The translations under genes and the position numbers were made by a program. From assembly GCF_024529975.1 (NCBI RefSeq), contig NZ_AP024898.1, positions 434,001 through 498,000 on the forward strand: DNA of 64,000 nucleotides, written 5' to 3'. Source of the stretch: Vibrio quintilis. GTDB taxonomy: Bacteria; Pseudomonadota; Gammaproteobacteria; Enterobacterales; Vibrionaceae. The notes below the pieces were generated by a model that saw only the letters and a list, made by a program, of their open reading frames with translations, did not search any database and was not told the DNA's origin. This document shows, one piece after another, positions 27,553 through 40,204 of this stretch (its first letter is position 1; the number at the start of each line of letters is the position of its first letter).

Positions 27553-28548
27553 TCATCTGTCCTGTAAATCAAAATCACCGTCATATCTGTCCCGGAAAGG
27601 GGGGGCGGTGATTTTCTGATATGAATTCAGGGTGAGTTTGTGCGGTAAGTGCCCGGACATATAATCAATAAAAACTCTGAGCCGGGCCGGCATATATTGT
27701 GTTTGAGCGTATTGCATCACGACCGCCCCATGATAACTGCTTTTGATGGTCCAGCTTGTCATCAACTGTTCTACTTCTCCGGCAGCCAGTGCTTCCTGAA
27801 TCACAAAATCATGGAAAATACCAATGCCCAGACCGTGTTTGACGCCATTAAGCCGCAGCTGCGAGTGGTTGACGGCATATCTTCCCGTGACCGTAATGGT
27901 ATGAGATTCACCCTCACGCATGAAGGTCCAGATATGATCTTTACTGTGTTCTGCCAGATACAGGCAATCATGACTGATCAGCTCTGTCGGATGCTGTGGG
28001 TTACCATAAGTCTGAAGATATTCAGGGCTCGCGCACAACACAAGATTGGTTTTTCCCAACTCTTTCATCACCAGGTTCTCATCGGGTTGATCTGTCAGGC
28101 GAAACGCAATATCAATGTGGTTTCTGAATAAATCGATCGGCCCATCCACAGAGCGTAATTTTAGCTGAATGTCCGGATATTGTTTTAAAAACGGCACGAC
28201 AAAAGGTTGTAATACGGAATTCAAAAATGCTTCAGGTGCCGCGACGGTTAAAGCGCCTGACGGGCGTTGGTGATCGGTTGCTGAGAGTTCAACCGCATGC
28301 TGTGCGGCATTCAGCATTCGTAAACATTGATCATAGACCTGCTGGCCTGTCTGGGTGATGACCAGCTTCCGGGTGGTTCTTTCCAGTAATTTTACTGATA
28401 AAGCCTGTTCAAGCCGGGTGACCAGCTTGCTGAGTGCTGAAGGGGTGACATCCATTTTTGCTGCTGCCGCCGTAAAGCTGCCTTCATTGACAATCAGAAT
28501 AAATGTCGCCAGATCCGGCAGGAGACTAATGAGTTGTGTTTGCTGCAT
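27553..28548 (-). CDS. LysR-family transcriptional regulator
   Basis: A 331-residue regulator with a standard N-terminal helix-turn-helix (FTAAAAKMDVTPSALSKLVT and RLEQALSVKLLERTTRKL) and a C-terminal effector-binding domain of the periplasmic-binding type. AGGG lies ten bases before the ATG. It is divergent from kbl-tdh and convergent with the lyase gene, which ends at the adjacent base. By position it may control kbl-tdh; the ligand is unknown. The C-terminus is some 30 residues longer than average for this group. Confidence 0.85.
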   Translation of the reverse strand: MQQTQLISLLPDLATFILIVNEGSFTAAAAKMDVTPSALSKLVTRLEQALSVKLLERTTRKLVITQTGQQVYDQCLRMLNAAQHAVELSATDHQRPSGALTVAAPEAFLNSVLQPFVVPFLKQYPDIQLKLRSVDGPIDLFRNHIDIAFRLTDQPDENLVMKELGKTNLVLCASPEYLQTYGNPQHPTELISHDCLYLAEHSKDHIWTFMREGESHTITVTGRYAVNHSQLRLNGVKHGLGIGIFHDFVIQEALAAGEVEQLMTSWTIKSSYHGAVVMQYAQTQYMPARLRVFIDYMSGHLPHKLTLNSYQKITAPPFRDRYDGDFDLQDR

Positions 28549-28758
28549 CGCGATTTACCCTTGCATATGAAGACTAAATTTTACTCATTAATGAATTCAA
28601 TTCAATAATGATTTTCCTGTAAGAGGGATAATGACTTCCTCATCTATGCATTACACTTATCACTAAAGAGCGTTGCCCTGATTTTTTACACTGTAAACAG
28701 GTTTCGTATTCGATCGCTGTTTATAACGTATCATACTGATAATAAAAGGAAACAGAGT

Positions 28759-29955
28759 ATGTCATCTGTGTTTTACCAACATATTCAGCAGCAGCTGAAG
28801 CTCGTGAAAGAAGAAGGTCTGTACAAATCTGAACGGGTGATTACTTCCCCACAGAAAGCGGCAGTCGAAGTGGCTGGTGCAAATGAGGTCCTGAACTTCT
28901 GTGCCAACAATTATCTGGGACTTGCCAACCACCCTGAGTTAATCAGAGCGGCACAGGCGGGGATGGAAACGCATGGTTTCGGAATGGCGTCTGTCCGGTT
29001 TATTTGTGGTACGCAGGATATCCATAAAGAGCTGGAACAGAAGTTATCTGCATTTCTCGGCAAAGAAGACACCATCCTTTATACATCCTGTTTTGATGCT
29101 AATGCAGGCTTGTTTGAAACGCTGCTGGATCAAAATGACGCGATTATTTCTGACGCGTTGAATCATGCGTCGATCATTGATGGGGTGCGCTTATGTAAAG
29201 CGAAGCGTTTCCGTTATGCCAACAATGATATGGCTGAACTGGAGCAACAGCTGATTGCTGCCGGAGATGCGGGTGCACGGCATAAAATGATTGTGACCGA
29301 TGGTGTTTTTTCGATGGATGGCGTGGTTGCTAACTTACCGGCGATTTGTGATCTGGCAGAACAGTATGACGCACTTGTGGTGGTCGATGACTCTCATGCA
29401 GTTGGTTTTATGGGAGACAACGGACGCGGTACACATGAATACCATCAGGTGATGGATCGGGTTGATATTATCACCGGCACCCTGGGTAAAGCGATGGGCG
29501 GTGCATCGGGTGGCTATACTTCAGGTAAAAAAGAGGTGATTGACTGGTTGCGTCAGCGTTCCCGGCCGTATCTGTTCTCTAACTCGGTCGCACCGGCAAT
29601 TGTTGCTGCTTCTATCCGGGTGCTGGAGCTGCTGGCGGAAAGTCAGGAGCTGAGAACGCATTTATGGGAAAACGCTGCGCACTTCCGTAAGAGAATGACT
29701 GAAGCCGGGTTTACCCTGGCGGGTGCCGATCACGCGATCATTCCTATTATGCTGGGTGATGCCAAAGTGGCTGCAGAGTTTGCAGAAAGAGCACTGGCGA
29801 AGGGTATTTATGTGGTGGGGTTCTCATACCCGGTCGTGCCGAAAGGACAGGCCAGAATCCGGACTCAGATGTCAGCGGCACATACGACGGAACAGCTGGA
29901 TAGGGCGATCGACGTGTTTATTCAGACCGGACGTGACATGGGCATTATCACCTGA
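28759..29955 (+). CDS. kbl: 2-amino-3-ketobutyrate CoA ligase (glycine C-acetyltransferase)
   Basis: A 398-residue PLP enzyme of the alpha-oxoamine synthase family. [45 protein letters not shown], and the PLP lysine in [13 protein letters not shown] are all present. It converts 2-amino-3-oxobutyrate with CoA to glycine and acetyl-CoA, the second step of threonine breakdown. SD AAGGAAA. tdh follows after 32 bases; the two form one operon, as in other gamma-proteobacteria. Confidence 0.97.
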   Translation: MSSVFYQHIQQQLKLVKEEGLYKSERVITSPQKAAVEVAGANEVLNFCANNYLGLANHPELIRAAQAGMETHGFGMASVRFICGTQDIHKELEQKLSAFLGKEDTILYTSCFDANAGLFETLLDQNDAIISDALNHASIIDGVRLCKAKRFRYANNDMAELEQQLIAAGDAGARHKMIVTDGVFSMDGVVANLPAICDLAEQYDALVVVDDSHAVGFMGDNGRGTHEYHQVMDRVDIITGTLGKAMGGASGGYTSGKKEVIDWLRQRSRPYLFSNSVAPAIVAASIRVLELLAESQELRTHLWENAAHFRKRMTEAGFTLAGADHAIIPIMLGDAKVAAEFAERALAKGIYVVGFSYPVVPKGQARIRTQMSAAHTTEQLDRAIDVFIQTGRDMGIIT

Positions 29956-29987
29956 GCGGTAAACAGGCTTTAGATGAGGTATTCTTT

Positions 29988-31019
29988 ATGAAAATCAAAG
30001 CACTATCCAAAATGAAACCAGAACCGGGAATCTGGATGACTTCCGTCGATATGCCGGAAGTTGGTCACAATGATCTGCTGATTAAGATCCGTAAGACGGC
30101 AATCTGCGGAACCGATGTCCACATTTATAACTGGGATGACTGGTCGCAAAATACAATTCCGGTGCCGATGGTAGTTGGACATGAATATGTCGGGGAAGTC
30201 GTTGGCATGGGTCAGGAAGTCCGTGGCTTTTCTGTCGGAGACCGGGTGTCCGGAGAGGGCCATATCACTTGCGGGCACTGTCGGAACTGTCGTGGTGGCA
30301 GGACACACCTGTGCCGGAATACCATCGGTGTGGGTGTCAACCGGACCGGTGCTTTTGCTGAGTATCTGGTGATTCCTGCATTTAATGCATTCAAGATTCC
30401 GGATGAAATTTCAGACGATCTGGCAGCGGTGTTTGATCCATTCGGTAATGCGGTCCATACCGCACTTTCGTTTGATCTGGTGGGTGAGGATGTGCTGATT
30501 ACCGGCGCTGGCCCAATCGGCATTATGGCGGCTGCGGTTGCGCGTCATGTCGGTGCCCGCCATGTGGTGATTACTGATGTCAATCCTTACCGGCTTCAGC
30601 TGGCAGAGCAAATGGGGGTAACCCGCGCTGTGAATGTAGCAGAACAGAAGCTGGAAGAAGTGATGGCTGAATTGCAAATGACGGAAGGCTTTGATGTCGG
30701 GCTGGAAATGTCCGGTGTTCCGGTGGCGTTTAATTCAATGCTGAAAGCTATGACCCACGGGGGCCGGATGGCGCTGCTGGGTATACCTCCTTCTCAAATG
30801 GCGATTAACTGGAATGAAGTGATTTTCAAAGGGCTGGTGATTAAGGGTATCTACGGCAGGGAGATGTTCGAAACCTGGTATAAGATGGCAAGCCTGATCC
30901 AATCTGGCTTAGATTTAACCCCGATCATCACCCATCATTTCAAAATTGATGATTTCCAAAAAGGCTTCGACGTCATGCGTAGCGGGGCTTCCGGGAAAGT
31001 CATACTGGAATGGGACTGA
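29988..31019 (+). CDS. tdh: L-threonine 3-dehydrogenase
   Basis: A 343-residue zinc alcohol-dehydrogenase family enzyme. The catalytic zinc site is [14 protein letters not shown] and GHEYVGEVV; the structural zinc site is [15 protein letters not shown]. The NAD fold is [19 protein letters not shown]. It oxidises threonine to 2-amino-3-oxobutyrate for Kbl. GAGG lies nine bases before the ATG. It is the last gene of the kbl-tdh operon and is followed by a terminator. Confidence 0.97.
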   Translation: MKIKALSKMKPEPGIWMTSVDMPEVGHNDLLIKIRKTAICGTDVHIYNWDDWSQNTIPVPMVVGHEYVGEVVGMGQEVRGFSVGDRVSGEGHITCGHCRNCRGGRTHLCRNTIGVGVNRTGAFAEYLVIPAFNAFKIPDEISDDLAAVFDPFGNAVHTALSFDLVGEDVLITGAGPIGIMAAAVARHVGARHVVITDVNPYRLQLAEQMGVTRAVNVAEQKLEEVMAELQMTEGFDVGLEMSGVPVAFNSMLKAMTHGGRMALLGIPPSQMAINWNEVIFKGLVIKGIYGREMFETWYKMASLIQSGLDLTPIITHHFKIDDFQKGFDVMRSGASGKVILEWD

Positions 31020-31024
31020 TTTTG

Positions 31025-31050
31025 AAAGCGCTCCGGATGGGGCGCTTTTT
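31025..31050 (+). terminator. Intrinsic terminator of kbl-tdh
   Basis: AAAGCGC/GCGCTTT stem with a ten-base loop and a T-run, starting five bases after the tdh stop. Confidence 0.8.
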
Positions 31051-31177
31051 GGTTTTGTGACTAATGTATGGATGATCAGTAAAATGGAAGATAGGGCGGT
31101 ATTTAGCCCCAAAAAAAGCCCTAAGAAATCACGATGATTTGATAACTGTTTTGAAATCAGATTGAATCGCCTGAAAA

Positions 31178-31975
31178 TTATCCACTTTGTATGGACGCTA
31201 CACTTTGCGAGTTAATAAAATCCTCAAGTGCATATGTAACATTTTGAATTGACTGTTGATCTAGATTTTTAAGTGATTTGAAACACAACTGTTTGGTTTC
31301 ATATGGTTTTATCCGTTTTAAACGATTTAACTTAAAATTCCCCAAGATATTCAAGCTCGGCTCCGTGCATGAAAATACATATATGAACAGTTGGCCTACT
31401 AAAAATGATGTCGCTTGAGTGTTGTTCTCTATTTTTCCAATGTGTGATTCTGCAGTCGCAACAGTACCGAGTCGCACCGACGTGCGAGAGTATGCACAAA
31501 TATCATTCGTATCATGCTTCGCTATATAAATCTTAAAGTACTCGGGGATAGTTTGCTTCTTGCAAAATCTCCGCAAATCTTCTTTTGGAGTTGAGTTAGT
31601 CTTTTGTTTCGTGTGTTCTGCAAGCATAGTTTTCATCGTGACCCACATGGAAAACAGCTGAAGTTGTTGTCTATCTAACTTCATGTCGCAAGGTGTGATT
31701 GCATTCTGAAGAATAGGTTTTACTTTCTCTTCCAGTGCACTCATCCAACCATTGTTGCAAGTTGCACATACAACCCTGAATTTCTTTGTAGCCACACACC
31801 CAGATCGAGTATTAATTTTCTTTTCAGCATCATCTAATTTTGGTGTTGCCTGAATTGAACCATCAATATATTTAGCAGCTTCATTTTTGCCGAGCTGCTT
31901 GCCAAACCAATCTGGCCAAAAGTGTTCTTTAGTCAACCCACTCTGTCCGCAAAAAATACAAAACTTTTGTTCCAT
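31178..31975 (-). CDS. HNH-like zinc-finger protein, cassette-borne
   Basis: The ATG at 31975 with AAGGA upstream gives 265 residues. The N-terminus has CIFCGQSGLTKEHFWPDW, and CATCNNGWMSALE follows at about residue 75: two CxxC knuckles with an EH and NN pair, the layout of many HNH-type nucleases. The rest is helical and unassigned. A candidate attC site lies immediately upstream, so it looks like an integron cassette gene. Base composition is lower in GC than tdh next to it. A role in DNA cutting or defence is possible but unproven. Confidence 0.55.
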   Translation of the reverse strand: MEQKFCIFCGQSGLTKEHFWPDWFGKQLGKNEAAKYIDGSIQATPKLDDAEKKINTRSGCVATKKFRVVCATCNNGWMSALEEKVKPILQNAITPCDMKLDRQQLQLFSMWVTMKTMLAEHTKQKTNSTPKEDLRRFCKKQTIPEYFKIYIAKHDTNDICAYSRTSVRLGTVATAESHIGKIENNTQATSFLVGQLFIYVFSCTEPSLNILGNFKLNRLKRIKPYETKQLCFKSLKNLDQQSIQNVTYALEDFINSQSVASIQSG

Positions 31976-31988
31976 TACGATCCTTTTC

Positions 31989-32033
31989 ACTTAACGCTCC
32001 AATAATAGGCTGAAACGGAGTGGCTTGTTAGGC
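31989..32033 (-). other. Candidate integron attC recombination site
   Basis: On the minus strand GCCTAAC (fits RYYYAAC) and GTTAAGT (fits GTTRRRY) bound a 45-base segment with inner CTCC/GGAG pairing. It directly follows the stop of one gene and precedes the ribosome site of the next, as in cassette arrays. It is shorter than most attC sites. Confidence 0.5.
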
Positions 32034-32486
32034 TCATTGTAATTCAATTGATTTAGACCACTCAGTCTTAAACATATTCTCCAAGACTCTATTGTGAACC
32101 GTGACGGAATGTAGACCTATGGCGGATTCAACCATCTTGGTTTCACCAAAATCCGAACTCGAAACCCATACAGTTTCAGGGCCTACCAAGACAACCTTTG
32201 CATTTAATATCGGATGTAGCGCGATTTTTACTTTAGGAAATAGAGATTTTATTCTTGTTGCGTTTTCTCGGGCGTCCTGATTCGCAATAATAAATATTTT
32301 GTATGGGCGTTTAGAAAATATTTGCGCAATATACTCTGGGTTAGAAAGACCATGAGTCATTATGTACAAGTCATCGTCAATTTTTCCTAATTGCGAAAGT
32401 CGGGTATTCCATGTGCTTGCATTTATAGAAAATTTAGCATCATCACATGAGAACGCGAAGCCAGCATTGTCGTCGGTGAAAGCCAT
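32034..32486 (-). CDS. PLD-like domain protein with degenerate active site, cassette-borne
   Basis: A 150-residue protein starting at an ATG behind AAGGAG. The C-terminal part (NAKVVLVGPETVWVSSSDFG) follows the phospholipase-D HKD pattern HxKxxxxD...SxN/DF, but the His is Asn and the Asp is Gly. A catalytic role is therefore doubtful; DNA or partner binding is more likely. The TGA stop abuts the candidate attC site and another GTTAAGC core lies just upstream, consistent with an integron cassette. Similar single-PLD proteins occur in defence contexts, but no partner is evident. Confidence 0.5.
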   Translation of the reverse strand: MAFTDDNAGFAFSCDDAKFSINASTWNTRLSQLGKIDDDLYIMTHGLSNPEYIAQIFSKRPYKIFIIANQDARENATRIKSLFPKVKIALHPILNAKVVLVGPETVWVSSSDFGETKMVESAIGLHSVTVHNRVLENMFKTEWSKSIELQ

Positions 32487-32515
32487 TTTTTCTCCTTTCC
32501 ATTGTTTCTAGCGCA

Positions 32516-32682
32516 GCTTAACTGCTTATTAGTGCGCATGCGCGTTTTCTAAACCTATTATCTCAAATCAAAAACGCATAACGTATCGATAGATAACAAA
32601 CACAAAAATAGACGGGATATGCACACCTTGCGCAAGAACACAAATTGTCATACTCATACAACACTAGGCATCTCTGCTTAAC
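32516..32682 (-). other. Short cassette-like segment between two GTTAAGC cores
   Basis: Minus-strand R'-type core sites GTTAAGC lie at 32516-32522 and 32676-32682, about 160 bases apart. Between them are a 29-codon ORF (start near 32656, MSMTICVLAQGVHIPS...) and an inverted repeat GCGTTTT/AAAACGC. No matching left cores were found, so cassette status is tentative. Confidence 0.3.
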
Positions 32683-32892
32683 GGTCGCTAGCTAATCAAT
32701 ATCATTGACCAAATACGTAGCAATTCAAATGCACTGGGTCGCTTGAAGAGGATACTTTGAGCATATCCACATATTTTTTATGGTTTATGTTGAGCATCTC
32801 ACCATGAATGTGAGCCATGGTGAATTTGGTATCGTGGCTTGATGTAACTTGGAACTGGACAGAACCTTCTTAGTGTCGGAAGACAATAAGGT

Positions 32893-33173
32893 TTGTTCGG
32901 CCAAATGTTAAATGAGCTGCATGGTTTGAACAGCAGACATTCGGCTCTGGCTACCACCGTTTTCAGGTTTTACTTCTCAGACTGGAGATAATCGTTGATG
33001 TAACGTGCAACCGTAGTTTCATGAATACGAAGCGCCTGTGAAATCATTGCATTGCTCCACCCTTCGGAAGCAAGCAGAACCGCTTTGAGAGGGTCGCACA
33101 TTCGACTGTCACGAGTGGAGTCATGCATCTGTTCGAGTTCTTGTTTCTTCTGTGGAGATAGCGTCACTTTCAT
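32893..33173 (-). pseudogene. IS630-family transposase remnant
   Basis: From 33173 the frame encodes MKVTLSPQKKQELEQMHDST and a helix-turn-helix (GWSNAMISQALRIHETTVAR), the N-terminus of an IS630-type transposase. It stops at 32970 after YLQSEK, while another frame resumes with KPENGGSQSRMSAV before ending near 32893. A frameshift and loss of the DDE domain make this a decayed fragment. It lies between the cassette-like genes and the beta-glucoside operon. Confidence 0.7.
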
Positions 33174-33331
33174 GTTACGTAGCATGATCCTGTTTTTAAG
33201 GAAAATCAAGCATCTTCAATGATCACGGGTATAGTAATGACTGTACCCCCCACTTTGTTTTGGCGACCACATATAGCCACCGCTTGTTTCTTGTTAAAAT
33301 ATCGAAATTTCAATGCGTTAGACAGCATGGG

Positions 33332-34180
33332 TTAGCTATCAGCTTCAACCACAGCCAATAAGCGGTAAATATGAACAGCAAGATAGGTCACTTCTTCATT
33401 AGAAATGGTTTGCCCGTAGGTTTCTTCCATGTACTCACGAACTTTAAATGCTCCATTCATCGCCTTTGGATATTTAAACTGAAGATGTTCAAATAAAGGG
33501 TCTTCGTTGTCATGCAACATCTTGTCCGCGAAAAACCGCTCAACGAAATACTTAACGTGTGTGATAAATCGGGTGTAATGAATGTCGTCATTAGCAGTAT
33601 CCCGCCCAAGAGTGTAACGAACAATATTGACAATTTTCCCCACTAAATGTGCGTATTTGGCCCCATTAGTATCAGTAGTATCACCGCTTCGAGCATTAAT
33701 GATATGGAAAGCGACATTTGCCGCCTCTTGCTCAGGTAGTTCAAGAGATAAGCGTTCTTTCAGTAGTGACAGCGCAAATTCACCCACTGAAAATTCACTA
33801 CGATAAAAAGTCTTGATCTCCCAGAACACACGATTGGTAACTGGTAGCTCTTTCTGAAATCGTTCCACCGCAAAATGAAGGTGATCAGTCAAAGCAAAAT
33901 AAACTGCATTATTTAGCTTCTGCCCGGTCACCTTTTCTGCGTAAGTGACCGTTTCCTGTACCAGTTCAAAATAAACCGCAGGTATGGAATCTATGCTATC
34001 AAGCATCTGCTTAACGTAGAGATTATCAACGGGCATAAAGACCTGGCTGACATCATCATATTTGATTTTCGCCCCTTCTTTCTTTCCGTATCCAATCCCT
34101 TTGCCAAGCAAGATCATAGGTTGACCATTTTGCTCAACCAATACCACGCTCGAATTCAATGTTTTCTTAATGGTTAGCAC
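33332..34180 (-). CDS. BglG/LicT-family transcriptional antiterminator
   Basis: A 282-residue protein. Residues 1-56 are the RNA-binding CAT domain (NSSVVLVEQNGQPMILLGKG, IGYGKKEG). Two PRD modules follow (about 70-165 and 175-280) with the regulatory histidines in DHLHFAVER and around VAFHI and AVHIYRLL. Such proteins bind a ribonucleic antiterminator in the leader and are phosphorylated by PTS proteins. It is the third gene of the beta-glucoside operon, 18 bases after the hydrolase gene. Its likely target is the hairpin upstream of the PTS gene. Confidence 0.92.
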   Translation of the reverse strand: MLTIKKTLNSSVVLVEQNGQPMILLGKGIGYGKKEGAKIKYDDVSQVFMPVDNLYVKQMLDSIDSIPAVYFELVQETVTYAEKVTGQKLNNAVYFALTDHLHFAVERFQKELPVTNRVFWEIKTFYRSEFSVGEFALSLLKERLSLELPEQEAANVAFHIINARSGDTTDTNGAKYAHLVGKIVNIVRYTLGRDTANDDIHYTRFITHVKYFVERFFADKMLHDNEDPLFEHLQFKYPKAMNGAFKVREYMEETYGQTISNEEVTYLAVHIYRLLAVVEADS

Positions 34181-34198
34181 AGATTCCCCTGTTGAAAC

Positions 34199-37497
<3,299 letters not shown>

Positions 37498-37530
37498 AAC
37501 ACATCGCCTTTGTGAATTTATTTAAACAAA

Positions 37531-37580
37531 AAAAAAGACCCAGAGAACTGAACTCATTTCTAAGTTCAGTTCTCTGGGTC
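37531..37580 (-). terminator. Conditional terminator in the beta-glucoside leader
   Basis: On the minus strand GACCCAGAGAACTGAAC pairs with GTTCAGTTCTCTGGGTC (17 base pairs, 37537-37553 with 37564-37580), followed by a run of nine or more T. It lies about 35 bases upstream of the PTS start codon. Confidence 0.92.
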
Positions 37581-37604
37581 CTGCCTGCTTTACCAGTTAC
37601 ATGC
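37577..37604 (-). promoter_or_regulatory. Ribonucleic antiterminator (RAT) for the BglG-type protein
   Basis: The minus-strand segment GCATGTAACTGGTAAAGCAG followed by GCAGGACC matches the E. coli bgl RAT pattern (GGATTGTTACTG-n5-GCAGGCAAAACC type). It overlaps the first bases of the terminator stem, so binding of the antiterminator would block the terminator. Confidence 0.85.
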
Positions 37605-38334
37605 CCGAAGCAATTTGTGTATTCATGTTATTTCCATATCAATGGCGAGTTCAAATCTCAAAATAATGAAATCATACAAAGATCATATAATTAATATAAG
37701 TTTTCAAATCATTCAGGATTCAAATCACATATTAATTATTTTTAACCTAAATAAATACGCCCAACTCATGAGCAAATTCAATATAAAACTATGCTTATCA
37801 TCACAAAATATAATGCATCTTATATCATCCAGAATAGCGAACAAGCTCCATTCCAACACAACTAATTTAGAATCTTCTTACATTTCCCAGGCAAAGGAAT
37901 GTAAGCGCACCATAAACACCGCGTTCATGCCCTCTGTTCCCAATCAAGATCTTACCTCAATCAACATGGAGGTAAGATCATGGCCAAACGCCGCAGTGAC
38001 CAAGCATCACGCACTGGAATCTGGTAATTTTGGTTTAACCATAAAAAGTAACACGAGCTTTACACTGCCCTAATCGATAACCATTGGTAGGGCAAAAGTT
38101 CTTTAACAGAATACGAATGAGTGTTTGCTCTAACACAAAGGGGCAGAAGTTTGTCGCGGTGAGTGGGGAACCAACTACTAAGAAATACTTATGAGTTGCC
38201 AGCACGGAATGGGGCATAAATGAGTTGGAGTAATCGGTCGGGCCTGATTTGATTAAACTATGGATTAAAAAGTGGCAGATGGTGCCCTGACTTGTACTAA
38301 TCCATGTGAATCACTTTCTCTGAACCTTCAGCAA
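37605..38334. other. Intergenic region with hairpins, no gene supported
   Basis: About 730 bases, AT-rich in the first half. Two palindromes are visible: CTTACATT/AATGTAAG (37877-37905) and CTTACCTC/GAGGTAAG (37950-37977). A 152-codon ORF at 37615-38073 and a 60-codon ORF at 38035-38217 minus lack convincing start signals or protein-like composition. The promoter of the beta-glucoside operon should lie here. Confidence 0.4.
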
Positions 38335-38595
38335 CTACCGCCACACCCGATCAGATTCTCTTTTATTCGATTCAACAAGCCACTTACCATATATTTTCGC
38401 TACCATCGTGATATCGGCGTGGCCCATTTGCTGAGCAAGGTAACTGACGTTCACATTCGCGTGAGTGATCATCCAGCTTGCGTACGTGTGCCGGAGCTGA
38501 TACTGGCTTCGGTGCTCAACTCCGGCTTGCTTACACAGATACCGCCAGATTCTTCCTAAAGCACGCTTCCCATAATAATTGAATACCCTGGACAG
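38335..38595 (-). pseudogene. Tyrosine recombinase (phage-type integrase) remnant
   Basis: On the minus strand the frame encodes RALGRIWRYLCKQAGVEHRS, then QLRHTYASWMITHANVNVSY, LAQQMGHADITMVAKIYGKW and ends ESDRVWR. This is the C-terminal catalytic part of a phage-type integrase with RHTY, the GH of QQMGHAD and the nucleophile Tyr in KIYGKW. A TGA interrupts the frame upstream at 38596, and no N-terminal part is recognisable. It marks a former prophage or island edge. Confidence 0.8.
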
Positions 38596-38742
38596 TCACT
38601 ATTAAAAAATATGCAGCAGATGTCTTACAAATTACAAACTTTCAGCTAAATTTAGCCGAAGAAGTATTTATTCGCTTGAATTATAGTCGACTTGTTATTG
38701 ATTTCTTTTATATTTTCTGAGGCGAGGCATAGTAATGATAGC

Positions 38743-39702
38743 TTAAATTATGAAGCCATCAACATGTGTTTTATTGAAATGTTTTTTTATAAATATGAGA
38801 CAGTCAGCTATCCCGATCCATAAGCATCGCCTTCGTTCAAGGTTGGCTATGACCTTCAGGATTTCGGATTGAGAGAGGGATAACCGGGTGAGAATTGTAG
38901 GTTGGCGTTCATCGATCCATCCACGTTTGTCCGCGCGAATTTGCCTGCCAGCGAAATCAACCCATTCGATATAGTCTGTCAGCCGGAAAGGAATACCATC
39001 AGGCTGCTCCTGATGTTCATAACCGGTAAATGGATAAAGGTTATGAGGTGTTGGTTGATTCTCTTCCAGCGCATCCAGCCGTTTTTTCAGCGAGGTGTAT
39101 TCAGAGGTTTCCGGCGTTCTTGCCATTTTGGCCCGGACCGGATTGAGATCAACATAAGTCATGGCCGCAAGCAGTGCTGCTTCATCCAATAAGGCCTGTG
39201 ATTTAAATCTGCCCTCCCAAAAGTGACCGGTACAGCCATCTTCACGATTCGCCTGAACGGCAATTTCAAAGTTTAGCTCCTTCATCATCCAGCTCAGGGA
39301 GCATAAACGCTCCCGCCATTGTTGAATGATATGTTGACAGCGTTTGAATTCTGCTGAGCAGGTACATTGACGCTTGATGTATCGCTGAAGTAATAAAGGG
39401 AGTTTGTGCTCTTGCTGCCAGCGTTCAATGACCTGTTGATCCGTCAGTGATTGAGCTTTCGGGCGATTGATATGTAAGACTAAATGATAGTGATTGGTCA
39501 TCACCGCATAAGCGCAGATATCGATACAGTAGATATTTGCCAGTTTGAGAATACGTTGCTCCAGCCAGTCCCGCCGGTGCTCATAGGAGCGGCCAGAAAC
39601 GGCATCTTCTCCGCATAGAAATGACCGGCGTACACAGCGGGAGACACAGTGATAATAAGGTGTCACAGCCAGGTCAATTTGTTGGGAGCGGGGTGTCGTC
39701 AT
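38743..39702 (-). CDS. REP-associated tyrosine transposase (RAYT)
   Basis: A 319-residue Y1-type HUH protein. PYYHCVSRCVRRSFLCG is the RAYT N-terminus, NHYHLVLH is the HUH motif, and TYVDLNPVRAKMA carries the nucleophile Tyr. RAYTs are single-copy domesticated relatives of IS200 transposases linked to short palindromic REP sequences. A composite palindromic repeat lies about 310 bases upstream of its start. The gene looks intact and unlike the two IS200 TnpA genes in the window. Its substrate here is inferred. Confidence 0.88.
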   Translation of the reverse strand: MTTPRSQQIDLAVTPYYHCVSRCVRRSFLCGEDAVSGRSYEHRRDWLEQRILKLANIYCIDICAYAVMTNHYHLVLHINRPKAQSLTDQQVIERWQQEHKLPLLLQRYIKRQCTCSAEFKRCQHIIQQWRERLCSLSWMMKELNFEIAVQANREDGCTGHFWEGRFKSQALLDEAALLAAMTYVDLNPVRAKMARTPETSEYTSLKKRLDALEENQPTPHNLYPFTGYEHQEQPDGIPFRLTDYIEWVDFAGRQIRADKRGWIDERQPTILTRLSLSQSEILKVIANLERRRCLWIGIADCLIFIKKHFNKTHVDGFII

Positions 39703-40013
39703 AACAATTCTTGCTGAGGGTGGATGAACCTATCATGCAGCGGAAAGTGATGGATGAAAAGCGGGGATGACAGAAGTGCATAACAGGTAACATGAATCGT
39801 GAAATATGAAGTGAAATCAGGAGTGATGATACGTGCGATTTGTCGCAATATTTGAGATGAATATTTTGAGATAAGCGATTTTAGCAGTGTCTGTCCAATA
39901 AGAATTCAATAAGAATTTCGTAACAAGAATTTTAGCAACGTCTGTCCCTTAAGTGAGCATGTCTGTCCCCGTAACAGCTCCGGTACATCCAGCCCGAAAA
40001 ATTTCATTTTGTA
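39703..40013. other. RAYT upstream spacer
   Basis: About 310 bases with no gene. Short direct repeats of TGTCTGTCC with AATAAGAATT-like units occur at 39890-39970. The composite palindromic repeat follows. Confidence 0.35.
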
Positions 40014-40109
40014 TATACCCCAACAACCTGAATATGCAGGTCTCAGAGCCTGACAAACTCACCCGCAGGGCGTGAGCTGAATCATGCATCTTCAGGTTGC
40101 TTGGGTATA
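40014..40109. repeat. Palindromic repeat, copy 3 (composite 96-base form)
   Basis: The outer arms TATACCCCAACAACCTGAA and TTCAGGTTGCTTGGGTATA are complementary and flank about 58 bases that include CATGCATC as in copy 2 and an inner ACCCGC/GGGCGTGAG region. It lies upstream of both the RAYT gene and the DUF924 gene. Confidence 0.75.
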
Positions 40110-40204
40110 ATAAAATAATCATCATGACAGCAACGTATTCAGGATCATGCATCTTTCCGCTCTGTCATGTTTCAGCCCGGTTGAAAGCAACGAGGTGAGC
40201 AAGA

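Noticed and set aside
37615..38073. 152-codon ORF on the plus strand
   Set aside because: No ribosome site, low-complexity AT-rich composition and no recognisable pattern.
38035..38217. 60-codon ORF on the minus strand
   Set aside because: No start signal and no family pattern; possibly a decayed insertion fragment but unsupported.
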